A stretch of DNA of 64,000 bases from NCBI RefSeq assembly GCF_036669915.1, contig NC_089315.1, forward strand, positions 25,533,932 through 25,597,931, written 5' to 3'. The notes beneath the pieces are model-generated. The model saw only the letters and a program-made list of their open reading frames with translations, ran no database searches and was not told the origin of the DNA. This DNA is from Pocillopora verrucosa. Its lineage: Eukaryota > Cnidaria > Anthozoa > Scleractinia > Pocilloporidae. Below are positions 18,549-30,624 of the stretch, piece by piece. Position 1 is the stretch's first letter, and every line of letters starts with the position of its first letter. Both the position numbers and the translations under genes were made by a program.

Positions 18549-20754
18549 CTTTTCACTTCTTTATTGTAGCATGATTGAAGTATTGTTTGGGGACCAGATA
18601 GTCATTTGTAACCTTACACAAAGCTTGCAGCGGAAGTTCTTCACGACATGTATAACCATCATGTTGAGTTCTCACAGAGGGTAGCGGGGGTAGGATGTAG
18701 GGAGAGTTGAATTTTGACAAGCGAGGAGGAGAAAGGGGAAAGCGGACCCGACCACCCCCGCCTGCTCACTTTTGACCAAAATCAAACATGGAGTATTTGG
18801 GCAAGTTATCACTAGTTTTTCAAAAGTTTTTCCGAAGTTCCTGATTAATTTCCTTTTTGCGGCTACCCTCTAAAAAGGAGTGTCCAGCGCAGTAGAACAA
18901 CTTTCAATCGAAAGGAAATCGAGGCACATAAATTCATAGATCGCCAAAGTTCCTTTGCCCCAGCACCCACGCAAAGGTGGCGTAATTTGTTCTTATTTTT
19001 ATTGCTGTACACGCACACGCATTAACATGTTCGGATGTGTTGTGCGGCCCGACTCAAAACTTCCGCGTTTTTTGTCCGTTTCCAATCGCTCTTCGTTTTA
19101 CGTACTAAACCCCAAACTTAGAACGTCGAAAAGAAAGAAAGATTCACTTCAAAAAAGAGTGATTTGCTGAAAGGACTGGGAAGGAAAAGCACAGGTTTCC
19201 CGCCATAGGCTTGGTTACCAAGGAAGAGAAGAGGAAGTTGAAAACAGAAATAGAAACCGAAAACTGGGGGTGTCTTTTGATCAAAAAACAGCTGAGCCAA
19301 ACGTTTTATATGAGAAGGGAACTCTTGGTCTTGTTAACTGCATGTCAGGTAAGGTGTGGAAAAATATTTTTCACGGTTTCTATTCTCAGAAGGTTTTTAC
19401 AAGTGCTTGTTGACATGGATTCCATTTTCGATCGAATACAGTTTTGTCTTCGAAAATGGCGACTTGCATCATAACGCGTGAATACTCGATCATTATTGAT
19501 TTTATGCAGATGAATTTTAACATGAATGTTTGGGGAATATTTGGATAATTCCAGCGCGCTTTCGGTTTTTGCACATTCTGAATAAAAAGTGAAAGAAGGT
19601 GAAGGTCACGTACAAATTTACTTAAATTGTGTTCGAAAGACTTCTGCATGGTCTTACTGTAGCTTCCACTTGTCAAATTTTTAGCAATGGTATAGCCAGG
19701 AAAGAAATATAGAATCTACCACAACCCAAAGGTATTTCAGTGAATTTATTTCAGTAGACTTAACTTCGATCCAAAGCCTGTTGTCTTCTGAGTTAGCCAG
19801 AAGGGCTGGTGTTTACCTTTTAAAATGTTCCTCTCAGTCAGATATGATTAATTTACCCCCTTTAAAAATTGTACTTCCATACTCCTTTGGCTTATAGTAA
19901 AGGCTTTTGAATTGCATGATTTCAATTCCAGCCCTTGCAATAAGCTAACCTGTCACCAGTATTCTATACTTACGGTTCATTTTTTACTCTCCTTATGTAT
20001 GGCATTAACTCATAATTCTTTCCCCTTCTGTCACAATTTTCAATCCAGTTCCCTGATTTTTGATTAGTTTGTTTGGCCCAGCATTGTAGTGAAAGGGTAA
20101 ACTAAATTATTCTATTTCATCTATAAGAGCTTACAGAGGGACAGCTGTCCCCAGAGCCAAATCATCCTTTAAATTTTATTATTCTTTACTTTTTTCCTTC
20201 AGGAATGGAAGTATAACTATGCCTTAGTGAAAGTTACCTGATCTTTAGACTGCTTATAAACTCAATTTTACCTTAGATCTCCATAATCAGACCCTTAAAA
20301 GATTCTTGTGATGCAATAAGTGACCCAAGCTGTGTTCAGATGTCAGAGTTTTCAGACAACAGAGAGAAGGACAACATGGGACAATGTGAGTTGAGTCATT
20401 TCAAAAAAGAGTGAAGGTTTAAAAATAGCAAATAGTCTGTGGTGAGAGGGAGGGGATGGGGGTCCAAAGGTGTACAAAGCTATTCTCTGTGAAAATTGCT
20501 GTTAACTCTTTGATTCCTAGGGGGTGACTGGCTTCTAATTCCTTTTTATGTTGGGTCTCAATAGTGTGATGACTTTTACAGCTAACAGTTAACATTTTGT
20601 CCATTTTATGGCAAACTGTTTATTTCTTTCTGTTAAGATTTAAAGGAAACTTTTTTATGATTATAACTTTTTGTATGATCATGGCTAAACTTTGTCAATT
20701 TTACACTAAAAGGGCTAAATTTTTCTGCAGTTTTAAGGCTAAAATTTAACCTTA
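18549..20754. other. Intergenic, possible upstream part of the ARB2A gene
   Basis: No confident coding exon. A possible 5' exon is listed separately. Between 20500 and 20600 is a fragment resembling the start of MITE family B. Confidence 0.4.
19163..19348 (+). other. Candidate 5' exon of the ARB2A/FAM172A gene
   Basis: A frame open from the stop at 19160-19162 runs to a good donor (GTCAG, then GTAAGG at 19349) and ends in phase 0, which fits the phase-0 start of the exon at 21187. The only in-frame ATG is at about 19309, and the peptide does not resemble the known N-terminus of the family. It could be a 5' UTR exon or chance. Confidence 0.25.
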
Positions 20755-20934
20755 TTGGAACCCTCCTTACAGTGTCTCCTTGAATCAAATATAAAGGTCA
20801 TGAGAATAACAGAAGTGTTCACTGATTTAAGAAACTCTTGATTGTCAACTAATTCTCCTTGTCAGCACCTTAGGAAATGTACAGAGAACAGTATGGAGAA
20901 TATGCATACTGATGTTAGGTTGTAAAGGGTTAAG
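20755..20934 (+). repeat. MITE family B copy
   Basis: Begins near GAACCCTCCTTACAGTGTCT and ends GGTTGTAAAGGGTTAA. It shares the internal blocks AATTCTCCTTGTCAGCACCT and AGTATGGAGAATATGCATAC with copies at 26105 and 57560. Confidence 0.7.
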
Positions 20935-21186
20935 AGGATAATGTCTACAAAAAAACTCCACAGCTGGACAGTGGTTTACTCACTAGATTTTTTAACCTTA
21001 TTAGGCTCCTTGTTGAAATTTGCAGCAATGGTCTTCTTGCTGTGTTCCATTTGTTACTATCTTGTTACTCGGGTGGAACTTTAACTTCATTTTCAAATCA
21101 AGCAAAGTAGCTATAATTCATAGTCAGCATTCTATCTGCTGATAACAGTTCCCCGACACTTTCTCCAAACTTTTCTTGGTTTACAG

Positions 21187-24100
21187 AACCATTCTTTGAA
21201 ATTTGCTTCAGCAGATCTGGGTTCAAAAGGCAATAAAAAGGAAGATACTTTCCCAGATACTCTAGAAGGATTTGGATACAAGTTTAATGAAGGTTTGTGA
21301 CAGGAAAAAAGAATCTTGCATAGAACACTGCCCTCTCAGTCAATCGTAACATAGCAAGTATTGAGTTATCGAACACAGCTGCTATTAACTGCTGTCAAAG
21401 GTGATCAGTTTGACTTGGGTTCTACAGGTTAGACTCAACCAATTCTGGACTTAAAATAAGTAGCTCAAAGTACAGGTTGTCCTTAAAACTTTAACCACCA
21501 GAAGTGACGAACATGTAACTCTTCCCCATAATGTCCACATGTTATCTAGCAAAATGGTAATGAGAATACTCAAACTTGTCAGGTTTTAAGTGATCTAATA
21601 CTAAATTCTGAAACTAATTTACAAGGAAATGTGTGGCAGCTAGCGAGGATAATGAACAATCAGATCTTGGGAGTTACAGAGGGTTATAAGAAATGTTGTC
21701 GCTGACTGTAACTGACATTTTGGCAACCTGAATCATTGGTTGCCTAAATGTCTGCTTGATCGCTGTCACTGATAACAGTCCCTTTCAAGACTGCACTCAT
21801 TCACTCACTCTCCTCAGCTGTCATAAGAAAATATTATACCAAGTTTGAAACCTTCGAAAGTACTGTTTTATTGAGTTGTTCAGTAAATAAAACAATTTTA
21901 ATTTTGGTGTTGAATGTAATTGGGGATTGCTTTAGTTTTGTTTTACTTGGCTCCATGTTTAATTCATAAAATTTGTACCACTTTTTTTGACTTGGTCACC
22001 TGCGCTTTCCTGCACTAATATTGCGCAGTTTACTTGTTTTGAACTTTCCTTTGTTTTGAGTGACTGTTTTCCTTGATAGCTTGGCTTTTTCTTTACACCA
22101 CTCAATTGAAAAATGCTCTATAATTATTTCATTATAATTATGTCTCTGCAGAAGGAAAGCTGAGAAACATAGAGACTGATGAACCCTTTAAGTTTGAAGT
22201 GAAAGAGGGTGATAGGGCATATAACCAAAAACATTATGAGGCACTAGGAGAGGTATGATTTGTAGTCACTGTAACATTTAACGCATTGATTAGAATGTAC
22301 TCATCACAACAAACCTTTAGTTTTAGATGATATATCAAGTAAGCTTCTTGTAGGTATGTATACAGTTTTTATTGAGATGTTTGCTAACAGCAATGCTCCA
22401 ATCACACCTTTATTTCCATGTTGTCATTTGGCAGAAAAGTAATTTTCAAATTGGTTGCCAGTAAAGACATATTGTGCAATATATACACAACTGCGTTGTG
22501 TGAAAGCATGTACTGGTAGTTGTCTGCAGACACCCTCTATTCCAAGATGCACACAGTTTTCTAATGTACGAGCGCAATTGAATGCTCTGTGAATCATCTT
22601 TGATGTGCTGCTATATTTCTTTACTTGGAATAACTCTCAGCTACCATCAGGACCATTTGTATATTTTTTTTACAAAAAAGTATGAATACTGTAAGCCTTT
22701 TTACTCACTGATACCTTTTTTTAGGCCCATGTATACATACAGTGTATATCTTGCTTCATATTTCTAGCTATTAATTTACCCATGCGTGTGACCATTGTTC
22801 TGAAAAAAAAGTTGTGAAGCAATTTATCTTGGTTAGACTTTTTCAATCAAGTAAAATCTATGTTCAGTTTATTGGCTAAAAAACTATAGAGGTGTTAGTA
22901 ATTTTAAGTAAATTTTTTCAATACTGATTTATTCAATAGATATAAATTTTTGTGTCTTTTTAGGTCATCACTGAGTATATCTATCATTTACTGGTGGAAG
23001 TAGAACTAGAGAGAGTTACTGTTCCTGTAAGTGAGACTAAACCACAACAACAACAATTTTGATATGTGTTTTTGGTAAGCTATAAAATTCACACTTTAGC
23101 AGGGGGTTTATTAGAAAGGTAAAATAGACTGAGTAAATAGAATTAAATTATCTTCTAATCCATTATTTTTGTTTTAGTTTGATGCCAAAGATGAAGGTGA
23201 AAGTTTCTTTTTCATGAGTAAGAATGCAATGAAAAGTGACAAGCTGATGATCCTAATTCATGGTAGTGGTGTGGTCAGAGCGGGACAGTGGGCAAGAAGG
23301 TACAACTTTTTTTTTTTTTTTTATTTGTACAGCAACTAATTAGTATTTTATTTTTCTTTCCTCTTTTTCAGTTTGTTAGCTTGTTTGTTTTCTTTGGTTA
23401 GTTTCTTTGCTGTTTTGCTTTTAATATACATGTACCAGGGTACCTCATCTGTTTTTGTCCTCACCCATATTTAGCTTTGTACACACTGTTTGAATCTTCC
23501 CCTGAAGGATTTCTTCCTCCAGGTATAATTTCTTGTTGGTAATTTTTATGATCTTCCTTGGTCTGTGGTAGGATAGGGATTTATCATAGAATCACTTCTT
23601 CTTGAGTAATAGCAGTAATTCATTGAACTACTTTGTCATTGTCTCTGTTTCTCTTAGATTAATCATTAATGATGATTTGAAGAGTGGAACGATGTTGCCA
23701 TACATCAAACGGGCCATGCAGGTAAAACATTTAATGTTTAAAATATTTTTAGGGAGTGAATGCAAGTACCTTTCAAAATATTGTAAGTTCTCTTGAAGGA
23801 AAACTCTAATGGTGGAATGAGTTGCTGTCAAATTGGCAAGAATTTCTTGTTTTAATGAGATTGTTTAGAAAAATTGAGAAACAAGAACCAACTGCAATGG
23901 AAATTAGAAACAAATGCAGGCAAAATGGTTGCATTTTCTTAATGGGTGCCAAAAAAATCATACTTATCATCCTACAGTACCTGTTTGTTTGTGGGAGTCC
24001 CGAGGAGATCATGAGAATAATAGCGATAACTGTAATGCATCATGCAATCCAACCTGGCAGCTTGAAACGTATTTCATTTTCAAAACAGCTGATATCTGTT

Positions 24101-27100
24101 TGGATCAATTCTCACTTGTCACATGTCACACCAGTCTGAACAAAGCTTTTTGTTGGTGCCCAAGCAAAAATCTGAGCACCATACCCTGAGACAGTCAGGC
24201 ACTAGCTCCAAGGGTAGTCCAAGGGCACCACTTGGAACTTGTCTGAACACGTTTTTGTTGATTCCTGTGCTTTCTTTCCATGCTTCCCTGCCATGCAGTC
24301 ACTAAAATGGCATAAACATATTGCAAACTACAAAAAGAATGTTGGGCGCAAAGCTTTTTGCACAAGTGCTAAGAAGAAATACTTGTTCCAGACCACCAGT
24401 GTGTCTAAACAATGTCCTGTTTGGTCCCCAGACACAGTACCACTAAATGGGTACCAAGTCTGAATGGTGTCTTGGCCCTAATATGAAGTCAAACCTCTCA
24501 ATCGATATTGCAGGGACCAGGTGCTAACTTTTAGAGTACAACCCCACCAACCCCCATTTAAAGCATGTCTTTAGGTTGATGATGAAAGTAATTCTCCTCT
24601 TTTTCGTTTTGTTTGTTTGTTTTGAATAGGAAGGTTATGGAGTTCTTATCACAAATGGAAATGAAAACTATGTGTGGTCAAAAGGACGTAGAAAAATCAT
24701 CAGGGTAGGGTACCTATAAATTACCTTAATTTGACAGTCAAGGAATTGTTTCACTGGATAGTGAACCTGTTGATTGTTAATTTTATTACCTGAGAAATTC
24801 AATAATGCAACTTAGAGACTGTTAACTTTAACTGAGTTTAATATATACTCCATCTTTTTCCTATTAAGGGCAGTGAATCCCCAGAGAAGCACTTTTCCTA
24901 TGTATGGGACAACTTCATATCAAAGGCTGTAGCTCAGACGATAGTTGTTGTGGCCCACAGTTATGGAGGAATCGTCATTGTGGAAGGGGTAATTGAACAC
25001 ATTGAATATGTTGTTTGAATTTTGTTTGAATTTTTGTTTGAATTGCTTGCATATGGTGAAACTTTGAATGTTAAATGATAACACTATGCAATAGAGGATG
25101 TCCCATTGATACTTCCAAACCAAGATGGAGTCATTTTTTATTCCTAAACTGTGATTGGCTAATTTGATTTGTTTGAGAGATAGTGGTATCAGTAGTTGCA
25201 TTGTAAACTGGTTCAGGTCAAATATTTAATAAACCTCTATGCACTGTTCTTTTTTTCAGCTTCAAAAGTGTGAAGGTATCATGGAAAGGGTAAAAGCCAT
25301 TGCCTTTACAGACTCGGTGCACAGTCTTTCACACCATAGGGCAGACAAGAAACTTAGCGCATGGATGAAAAAGGTACTGGGAACAGATACTGGTATCGCA
25401 GAGGTCATGGGTTCAAATTGCATATGGACCTGAATTTTTTTTTCAGGCATTATTTTCACTACTACTTATTATGAGTAGTGTTCATAACTGCAAGGATCAC
25501 TTCTGTATTTGTTTCTTCAACTGCAGTTCACATATCAAATGATTTTCATATATTTTCACTGAGATACTGGGACGTTGTTGCTAGAGGATTGTTATGCACA
25601 GATTGGTAGATGCTGATCATAAGAAATCATGAGCCTGCAAAGGTTAAAATTTATGTACAATCTAGACAGATTTTTAACTCTTTTGAATAATTATAGTGGC
25701 TGGTGCTTTGGAATTGAGTAGCCACTGAAACCACAAGCACTTGTTGCTTTTGGAGAAGTTTGCTAGTATATTGGTATCTGGGCAACTGCCCACCTACCCC
25801 TCCCCTAACTCAACAACAGTCAATTGACAACAAGTTAAGATTAATGTTGGGTTAGGGGAGGGGTAGGTGGGCAGTTGCCCAGATACTGATATTGATCCAC
25901 AAACTTTGCTGTTTCCTTTGCAGTGTTTCTCTGGTTACTCATCCACTTACTCGAGATGCCTGGAAGAAAACTTATCAAGAGCATTAAACATTAAACCCAA
26001 GATATAAAAAAACTCTTAATTTGTGCATGGTCTGCACCTTTTACGCCCTAACACATCTCAACATATCCGCACATTTCCCAAGATGTTGAAAAGGAGAATT
26101 TGTGTAACCCTTTAAATCCTAACAGTGACTAGCATCAAATTCTCCCTACAATATAACCCCTGAATTACACGTTAAGGTCATGAGAATAAAGGAAATGATC
26201 ACAAATGAAAGAAGCTTTTGATTGGTAAACAAATTCTCCTTGTCAGCATCTTAGGAAATGTGTTAAAAGCAGTATGGAGAATATGCATACTGATTTTAGG
26301 GTGTAAAGGGTTAAAAAGCAAGAGCTTCTTCAAGTTGTGGTAGTTTTCGTTATTCTCTTGACCTTAATGTTTGATGTGTTGGGGTGATATTCTTAGGAAA
26401 AATTAGATTCTAGTGACTCTTAGGGTTAACCCTCTAAGAGTGACAAGCATCTAATTTCCCTCCAAAGTGTCACCCCTGAATCAAACATTAAAGTTGTAAA
26501 AATAAAGGAAACTATTGCAAGGTCAAGAACTTCTTGATTAATATATAGATTTAGCCAAGCCTAAAAGCGGACCTCAAATTTTTTTTTTTCCTGCATGTCT
26601 CAAGGGCACAATGCCTTGCCCGGCTAGGACTAGAATCTGGGTTGTCCGACTCGGAGCCCAGTGTACTGACCACTGGACTACTGAACAAAGCCATGGCATT
26701 GGCGTGCCCGCAGTACAGTTGACCACACATGTTAAAAGTAGCACCTTGTATGGTCGAACGGTCGTATGGTCATATGGTTGTGCAGTCGTACATCCAAATT
26801 TTTTCAGCTTGATGGGTTACAACTATTTTGTATAATTATGGGGCTACGCTCTGCGAGCTCTGCTATTAGTCTGACAAATTCTTGGTGTTGGTTGCCCTAA
26901 TTTCAATTATAATCATGATAATCACATCATTTAATTATGATTGCATCATAAGATATAACCCTAACCCTAAGCAGATATAACAAATAGGATCTTGAAAGTA
27001 TTAGTTTTGACATTCAATTTAAAAAGGTCTGATGAGTCATACATTAATGAAAGTTTGTTGTTGTCATTTTTGTTGCAGCATGCACGCAACTGGGTCTCTT

Positions 27101-28634
27101 CAGACCTCCCTCTGGATACCATCATAGATTACAAAGGTGCTGATTGTGAGCTGGTCTCAGCTGGTGAGAAGATAGATAACTCTTTTTTCTCCCTCTACAC
27201 CCTCTTCAGTAAATTCCTCTTTCAAGGATTATAGGACAGGGTTTTTTTACTTTTTCTCCTCTTGCACCTCAACCATGAGTCAATAGCACGCATCTTCCAA
27301 AGGAGGCTGTCTGCTACTGACACCTGCACCACTCCCTGTAGGGACACCTGTTGCCTCTTCTGTTCCATGCAGTGTTAATCTGCTAGATACTCAGGACACT
27401 GTGGCAGTGAACAACACAGAGCAAGGCAGAGGGGAAGGGGACACTGTAATAGGAAGCATTTAAAGTGGTTAATTGTCTCAAATAAATATCAAACATAATA
27501 GCAGAGTTTGTTATTGATCTCAGTTCATGAACACACTTCATTCATAGGAAATTAACATCTGCACCATTAACCTTTTAACCCCCAAAAATAACTGGATTCT
27601 AATTTCTCTTAACAGTATTGCACTTGAATCAAATGTAAGGACCAGGAGATTAAAGGAAATTATCACCAATTTAGGAAGCTTGTGATTGTGAAACAAATTC
27701 TCCTTGAAAGTCCTACAGAAAATGTGAATAGAACAGAGTGGAAAATACTTAGTAATGGTTAAAGAAAAAAACACAGTGAGGTTAAAAAATTTCTTGTTCT
27801 GTGATACACCTTTTGTAAAACTATTTTGATCTTCTTTCTGAGGATGATACTGAGTTATTTTTGTTTACAACTTAGTAAAAATTACTTTATGAAGTGCCAT
27901 AATATTTCTTAGTTATAGACTGATATGCAATAACTTCTTTTCCGTTTATTTTAGGTACAATGAAACATGAGGTCACTTCACATGCAGCTTTTGATTCAAT
28001 CTTTAAGTTCTTTGATGAGAAGCTTAAAGCTTCAAATCAGACTGATAGCTCTGAAAAGCAGGGTGACACATCAGTTGGTCAGACCCCAATGGACAGTTGT
28101 GGAAGTCTGTCTGATGAAGCTGAAAGCAAAATGGAAATCCCTGAAAATGAAAATGATGGAGTAAGCTCAAGCAAATCGAATGAAAACTCCCAGACTCAAG
28201 CTGATGCCTCAGAAGAGCAGGAAGAAGCCCCCAGAAAAATGGATGATTCCTCCCCAGTTTTGGCAGATGCTACACAAACTGAAGAAGAAACCTCCCAGAC
28301 TCAGGTAGATGTGTCACAAACCCAAAAGGTACCCTCAACCAATGAGGAGAATTCCTCTCACACTTTGGCAGATGCCACACAAACTAAGGGAGAAACCTCC
28401 CAGACTCAGGCAGATGTGTCTCAAACCCAAGAGGTACCCTCAACTAAGGAGGAGAATTCCTCCCAGACTTTGGCAGATGCCGCGCAAACTGAAGAAGAAA
28501 CCTCCCAGACTCAGGCAGATGTGTCACTAACTCAAGAGGAACCCTCAGGCAATAAGGAGGATTCCTCCCAAACCCAGACAGGGGATACAAAGTCCCAGGC
28601 AGATGAAACTCACATGGAAGTTGATGCAGATTAA
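21187..28634 (+). CDS. FAM172A: ARB2A/FAM172A alpha/beta-hydrolase-fold protein, 5' end missing
   Basis: Ten exons, all with AG/GT borders and matching phases: 21187-21292, 22152-22252, 22964-23026, 23178-23299, 23658-23721, 24630-24704, 24869-24988, 25260-25373, 27079-27163, 27955-28634. They give 509 residues; the initiator exon is not identified. Family landmarks: the [10 protein letters not shown] segment, IET.E.F.F, YEALGE, the [17 protein letters not shown] oxyanion region, GYGVLI.N.NENY, VWD.FI, the nucleophile elbow VAHSYGG, LTDSVH-like FTDSVH and NWVSS.LPLDT. Family proteins (fission yeast Arb2, mammalian FAM172A) act in the nucleus in Argonaute-linked silencing and co-transcriptional splicing. 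Differences from the human protein: the long charged insert after NENY is missing, and the C-terminus is a Thr/Gln/Glu-rich 35-residue repeat with no HEEL-type tail. Confidence 0.9.
21491..21688 (-). repeat. MITE family A copy in ARB2A intron
   Basis: Reverse orientation to the copy at 413. Starts TTAACCACCAGAAGTGACGA and ends CAGATCTTGGGAGTTACAGA then GGGTTA. The inverted ends are diverged. Confidence 0.65.
25384..25556 (+). repeat. tRNA-derived SINE (family S1), 5'-truncated
   Basis: Starts inside the tRNA-like head (ACTGGTATCGCAGAGGTCAT) and includes the B-box, the CCTGAA...TTCAGG hairpin and the body (GAGTAGTGTTCATAACTGCA, then AGGATCACTTCT). The A-box half is missing. It begins about 10 bp after the splice donor of ARB2A exon 25260-25373. 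Confidence 0.8.
25766..25905. repeat. Palindromic repeat, ~36-bp arms
   Basis: Left arm GTATCTGGGCAACTGCCCAC plus CTACCCCTCCCCTAAC, right arm the inverse GTTAGGGGAGGGGTAGGTGG plus GCAGTTGCCCAGATAC, separated by about 50 bp containing a smaller inverted pair (CAATTGAC / TTAAG). Near-perfect arms suggest a young fold-back element in the ARB2A intron. Confidence 0.8.
26105..26314 (+). repeat. MITE family B copy in ARB2A intron
   Basis: Runs from AACCCTTTAAATCCTAACAG to GGGTGTAAAGGGTTAA, with the internal block AATTCTCCTTGTCAGCATCT. It is the best-preserved family B copy in the window. Confidence 0.75.
26324..26548. repeat. Two partial family B elements, inverted and abutting
   Basis: The left part (26324-26428) reads as the reverse complement of the family B start (GACCTTAATGTTTGATG, GTGACTCTTAGGGTTAA). 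The right part (26425-26548) reads forward (TTAACCCTCTAAGAGTGACA, AATCAAACATTAAAG). They meet at one TTAA, giving a head-to-head junction. Confidence 0.65.
26588..26870 (-). repeat. Second tRNA-derived SINE-like element (family S2)
   Basis: On the minus strand 26588-26700 reads as a tRNA-like head: A-box-like TAGTCCAGTGGTCAGTA and B-box-like GATTCTAGTCC. To its right is a run of short GGTCGTATGG-type repeats (26748-26790) and an AT/GC tail with CTACGCTCTGCGAGCTCTGC. Whether all of it is one element is uncertain. Confidence 0.5.
27577..27762 (+). repeat. MITE family B copy, diverged, in last ARB2A intron
   Basis: TTAACCTTTTAACCCCCAAA at the start, AACAAATTCTCCTTGAAAGT inside, and TAATGGTTAA at the end. 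Confidence 0.6.
28240..28565 (+). repeat. 105-bp coding tandem repeat in ARB2A C-terminus
   Basis: The block CCTCCCAGACTCAGG starts at 28291, 28396 and 28501, an exact 105-bp spacing, and each unit encodes 35 residues with the pattern ETSQTQ.DVS.TQ..PS and NSS.TLADA.QT. About three units, still highly similar in DNA, so the expansion is recent. The frame is preserved throughout. Confidence 0.9.
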
Positions 28635-29035
28635 AATGGAACAGAAGTTTGATGAATAACATTATTTCTTCTGTGCAACATTTGGTAATAGTGACATGCA
28701 AAACAAATGTTATAGGCAGGTGAATCATCCAGCTGGCAATTCAAAACATCGCAATGTCTTGTTTTTCTCATGTCTGCTTTGTTTTCTTATGCACACTTGA
28801 GTTGTACAATATTAAAGCAATATTTTACCATGACATACTTTTAAATCATGGAAAAATTTGAAGTTGAAAAAGTAAGGTTGACTGTAGCTTTGGATGCTTT
28901 GCTTATAGTGATAGCCCACTAGATTATTTAAGAAATCTCTTTAAAAGCCATCACCAGGTGTTTTTTAAACTAAAGTACATTTTTTTAACCTAAATTATTC
29001 ATTGATGACCTTAGATCAAGAGAATTGCATTACTA
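28635..29035 (+). other. ARB2A 3' UTR
   Basis: Non-coding DNA after the ARB2A stop. An ATTAAA hexamer at 28811-28816, about 180 bp after the stop, is a plausible polyadenylation signal. Confidence 0.5.
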
Positions 29036-29246
29036 TTAACCCTTTGATTCCCAAGATTTCATGAGTATTTCTCCTTACTGTTTGCCAAACAATTTATGTG
29101 ATGTTAGTTTTGAGAATTTGGAATTGGATCAACCAATAATCCCCTAATTGATATTTTCTTTATTCTCATTACTAGTCTGCTTGATATCACATTGATAGTG
29201 TAAGGAGAAATTCTGTCTTGGTCACTAGTGGGACTTAATGGCTTTA
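29036..29246 (+). repeat. MITE family A copy
   Basis: Same order of blocks as the copy at 413 (CCCAAGAT, ATGTGATGTTAGTTT, GGATCAACCAATAATCCCCT, TGTAAGGAGAAATTCTGTCT). The left end is TTAACCCTTTGATTCC; the right end is decayed. Confidence 0.7.
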
Positions 29247-29872
29247 AAAAAATTTTAAGAGTATTATCAACAATTAATGGTATAAACTTCAAAGTTCTTT
29301 GTGTCTGAAATAGGTGACTTTAGTTGACATCTGAGTATAGTCAAATAAATTGTGTAGAGCATTTTGATTTAAGTTGAATGAGTGGTATTAGTAAGCAATA
29401 GATAGCTTCACACATATATTGGAAACTTTGACAAAGAGCTCCCATAGTTAATTACCCATCAATTAACTCACAAAAACTATTATGTTGTATGTGCTATGAC
29501 ACAAACTCTGATAAATGATAAGTGCCACCCTATTTGATTATTTCCTTCTTCAAGCATGACATTAAAGAACATGTAACAGTTTACAAAATGTTTGTTGCTG
29601 TTTTGCAGAATTTTAAGTCATTCAAATGTATTACCACTTATGAAATGACACATAGGATATACTTTTTTGTGTCTGCAAAATAGCATTGTAGCTAACCAGG
29701 GTAGGAGGGAAAAAACCTTAAAATGTCAAAGCTTTAAAAGAGTACACACAGGGACACCAAAAAGTACAATAAATTTGAAATAAGTAAATTAGAAATTGCA
29801 ACCTGCAACATACAATAGAGAATGAAAAAAGAAATGATGTTTTAAAAGTTATGATTTACTAAATATGTTGAT
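29247..29872. other. Intergenic, nothing recognised
   Basis: AT-rich sequence between two MITE family A copies. No reading frame, RNA gene or repeat could be supported. Confidence 0.4.
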
Positions 29873-30081
29873 TTAACCCTTGAACTCCCAAGATCTGATT
29901 GTTAATTCTCCCCTGTAGCTGCTACACATTTCCTTGTAAATTAGTTATGAGAACTTGGTGCTAGTTCAAGATAGCAGCTTCTACCTGATAAGTTTGAATA
30001 TTCTCATTACCTATTTTCTGTATGTATGGATATTGTAAGGAGAAGTTTTATGTTAATCACTTCTGGGAGTTAAAGAGTTAA
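29873..30081 (+). repeat. MITE family A copy
   Basis: TTAACCCTTGAACTCCCAAG at the left, CTGGGAGTTAAAGAGTTAA at the right, TTAA at both ends. It belongs to a subtype shared with the copy at 56995 (TAGCTGCTACACATTTCCTT versus TAGTTGCTACACATTCCCTT). Confidence 0.75.
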
Positions 30082-30624
30082 GTGCATGTGTCCACATAAG
30101 TATCTTCTTGAATTAAAGTGTCCAGTAGCTGATGTGTTTCCTCTTTTAACTGATGTTTTGGTAAAGAAGATTTTATATTTTCCCCAGCATTTCAAAAGCT
30201 TGAACAAGCTGTCATAGATTTTGCTGAGTGAAGCAGTCACTTTTCCTGTAGTTTTCACATGTTCATCATTCCCATGTAACTATGACACTACTGAAAAGTT
30301 GCTTTAATTTGTAACCAGTGCCTTCTCAAGTGGTTATTGTTACTGCAGAGGGTATAAAACTAAGCAAATTCATAAACCATTCATAGGGACACAGTAGCCA
30401 TTGTAATGAGGTCTCTGATAGCAAAGGGTTAACCACAGTTGGCGGCAAACCAGTGAAGGTGAAGAACTGTCCTTTGGTTTGGGAGGAGGGGGTAAGGGGC
30501 CATCAAACTTTACTCCATCCCTTGGGTAAATTTTTCAACTCAACTCAGTGGCTGACTAATGAGTGATTATGAAGAGAATACTTGTGCACAAAAAAAGAGA
30601 CTTCATTTTATAATACATCGACAT

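Noticed and set aside
19211-19474. 87-codon frame starting near 19211
   Set aside because: It begins with TTG and has no in-frame ATG at that point. Only its link to a good splice donor is of interest, so it is kept as a low-confidence candidate exon.
23822-24463. Several overlapping frames in an ARB2A intron
   Set aside because: The spliced frame from 23721 to 24630 is supported by the family alignment; these frames have no domain and no splice support.
28309-28530. Second frame inside the ARB2A last exon
   Set aside because: It is an out-of-frame shadow of the 105-bp coding repeat.
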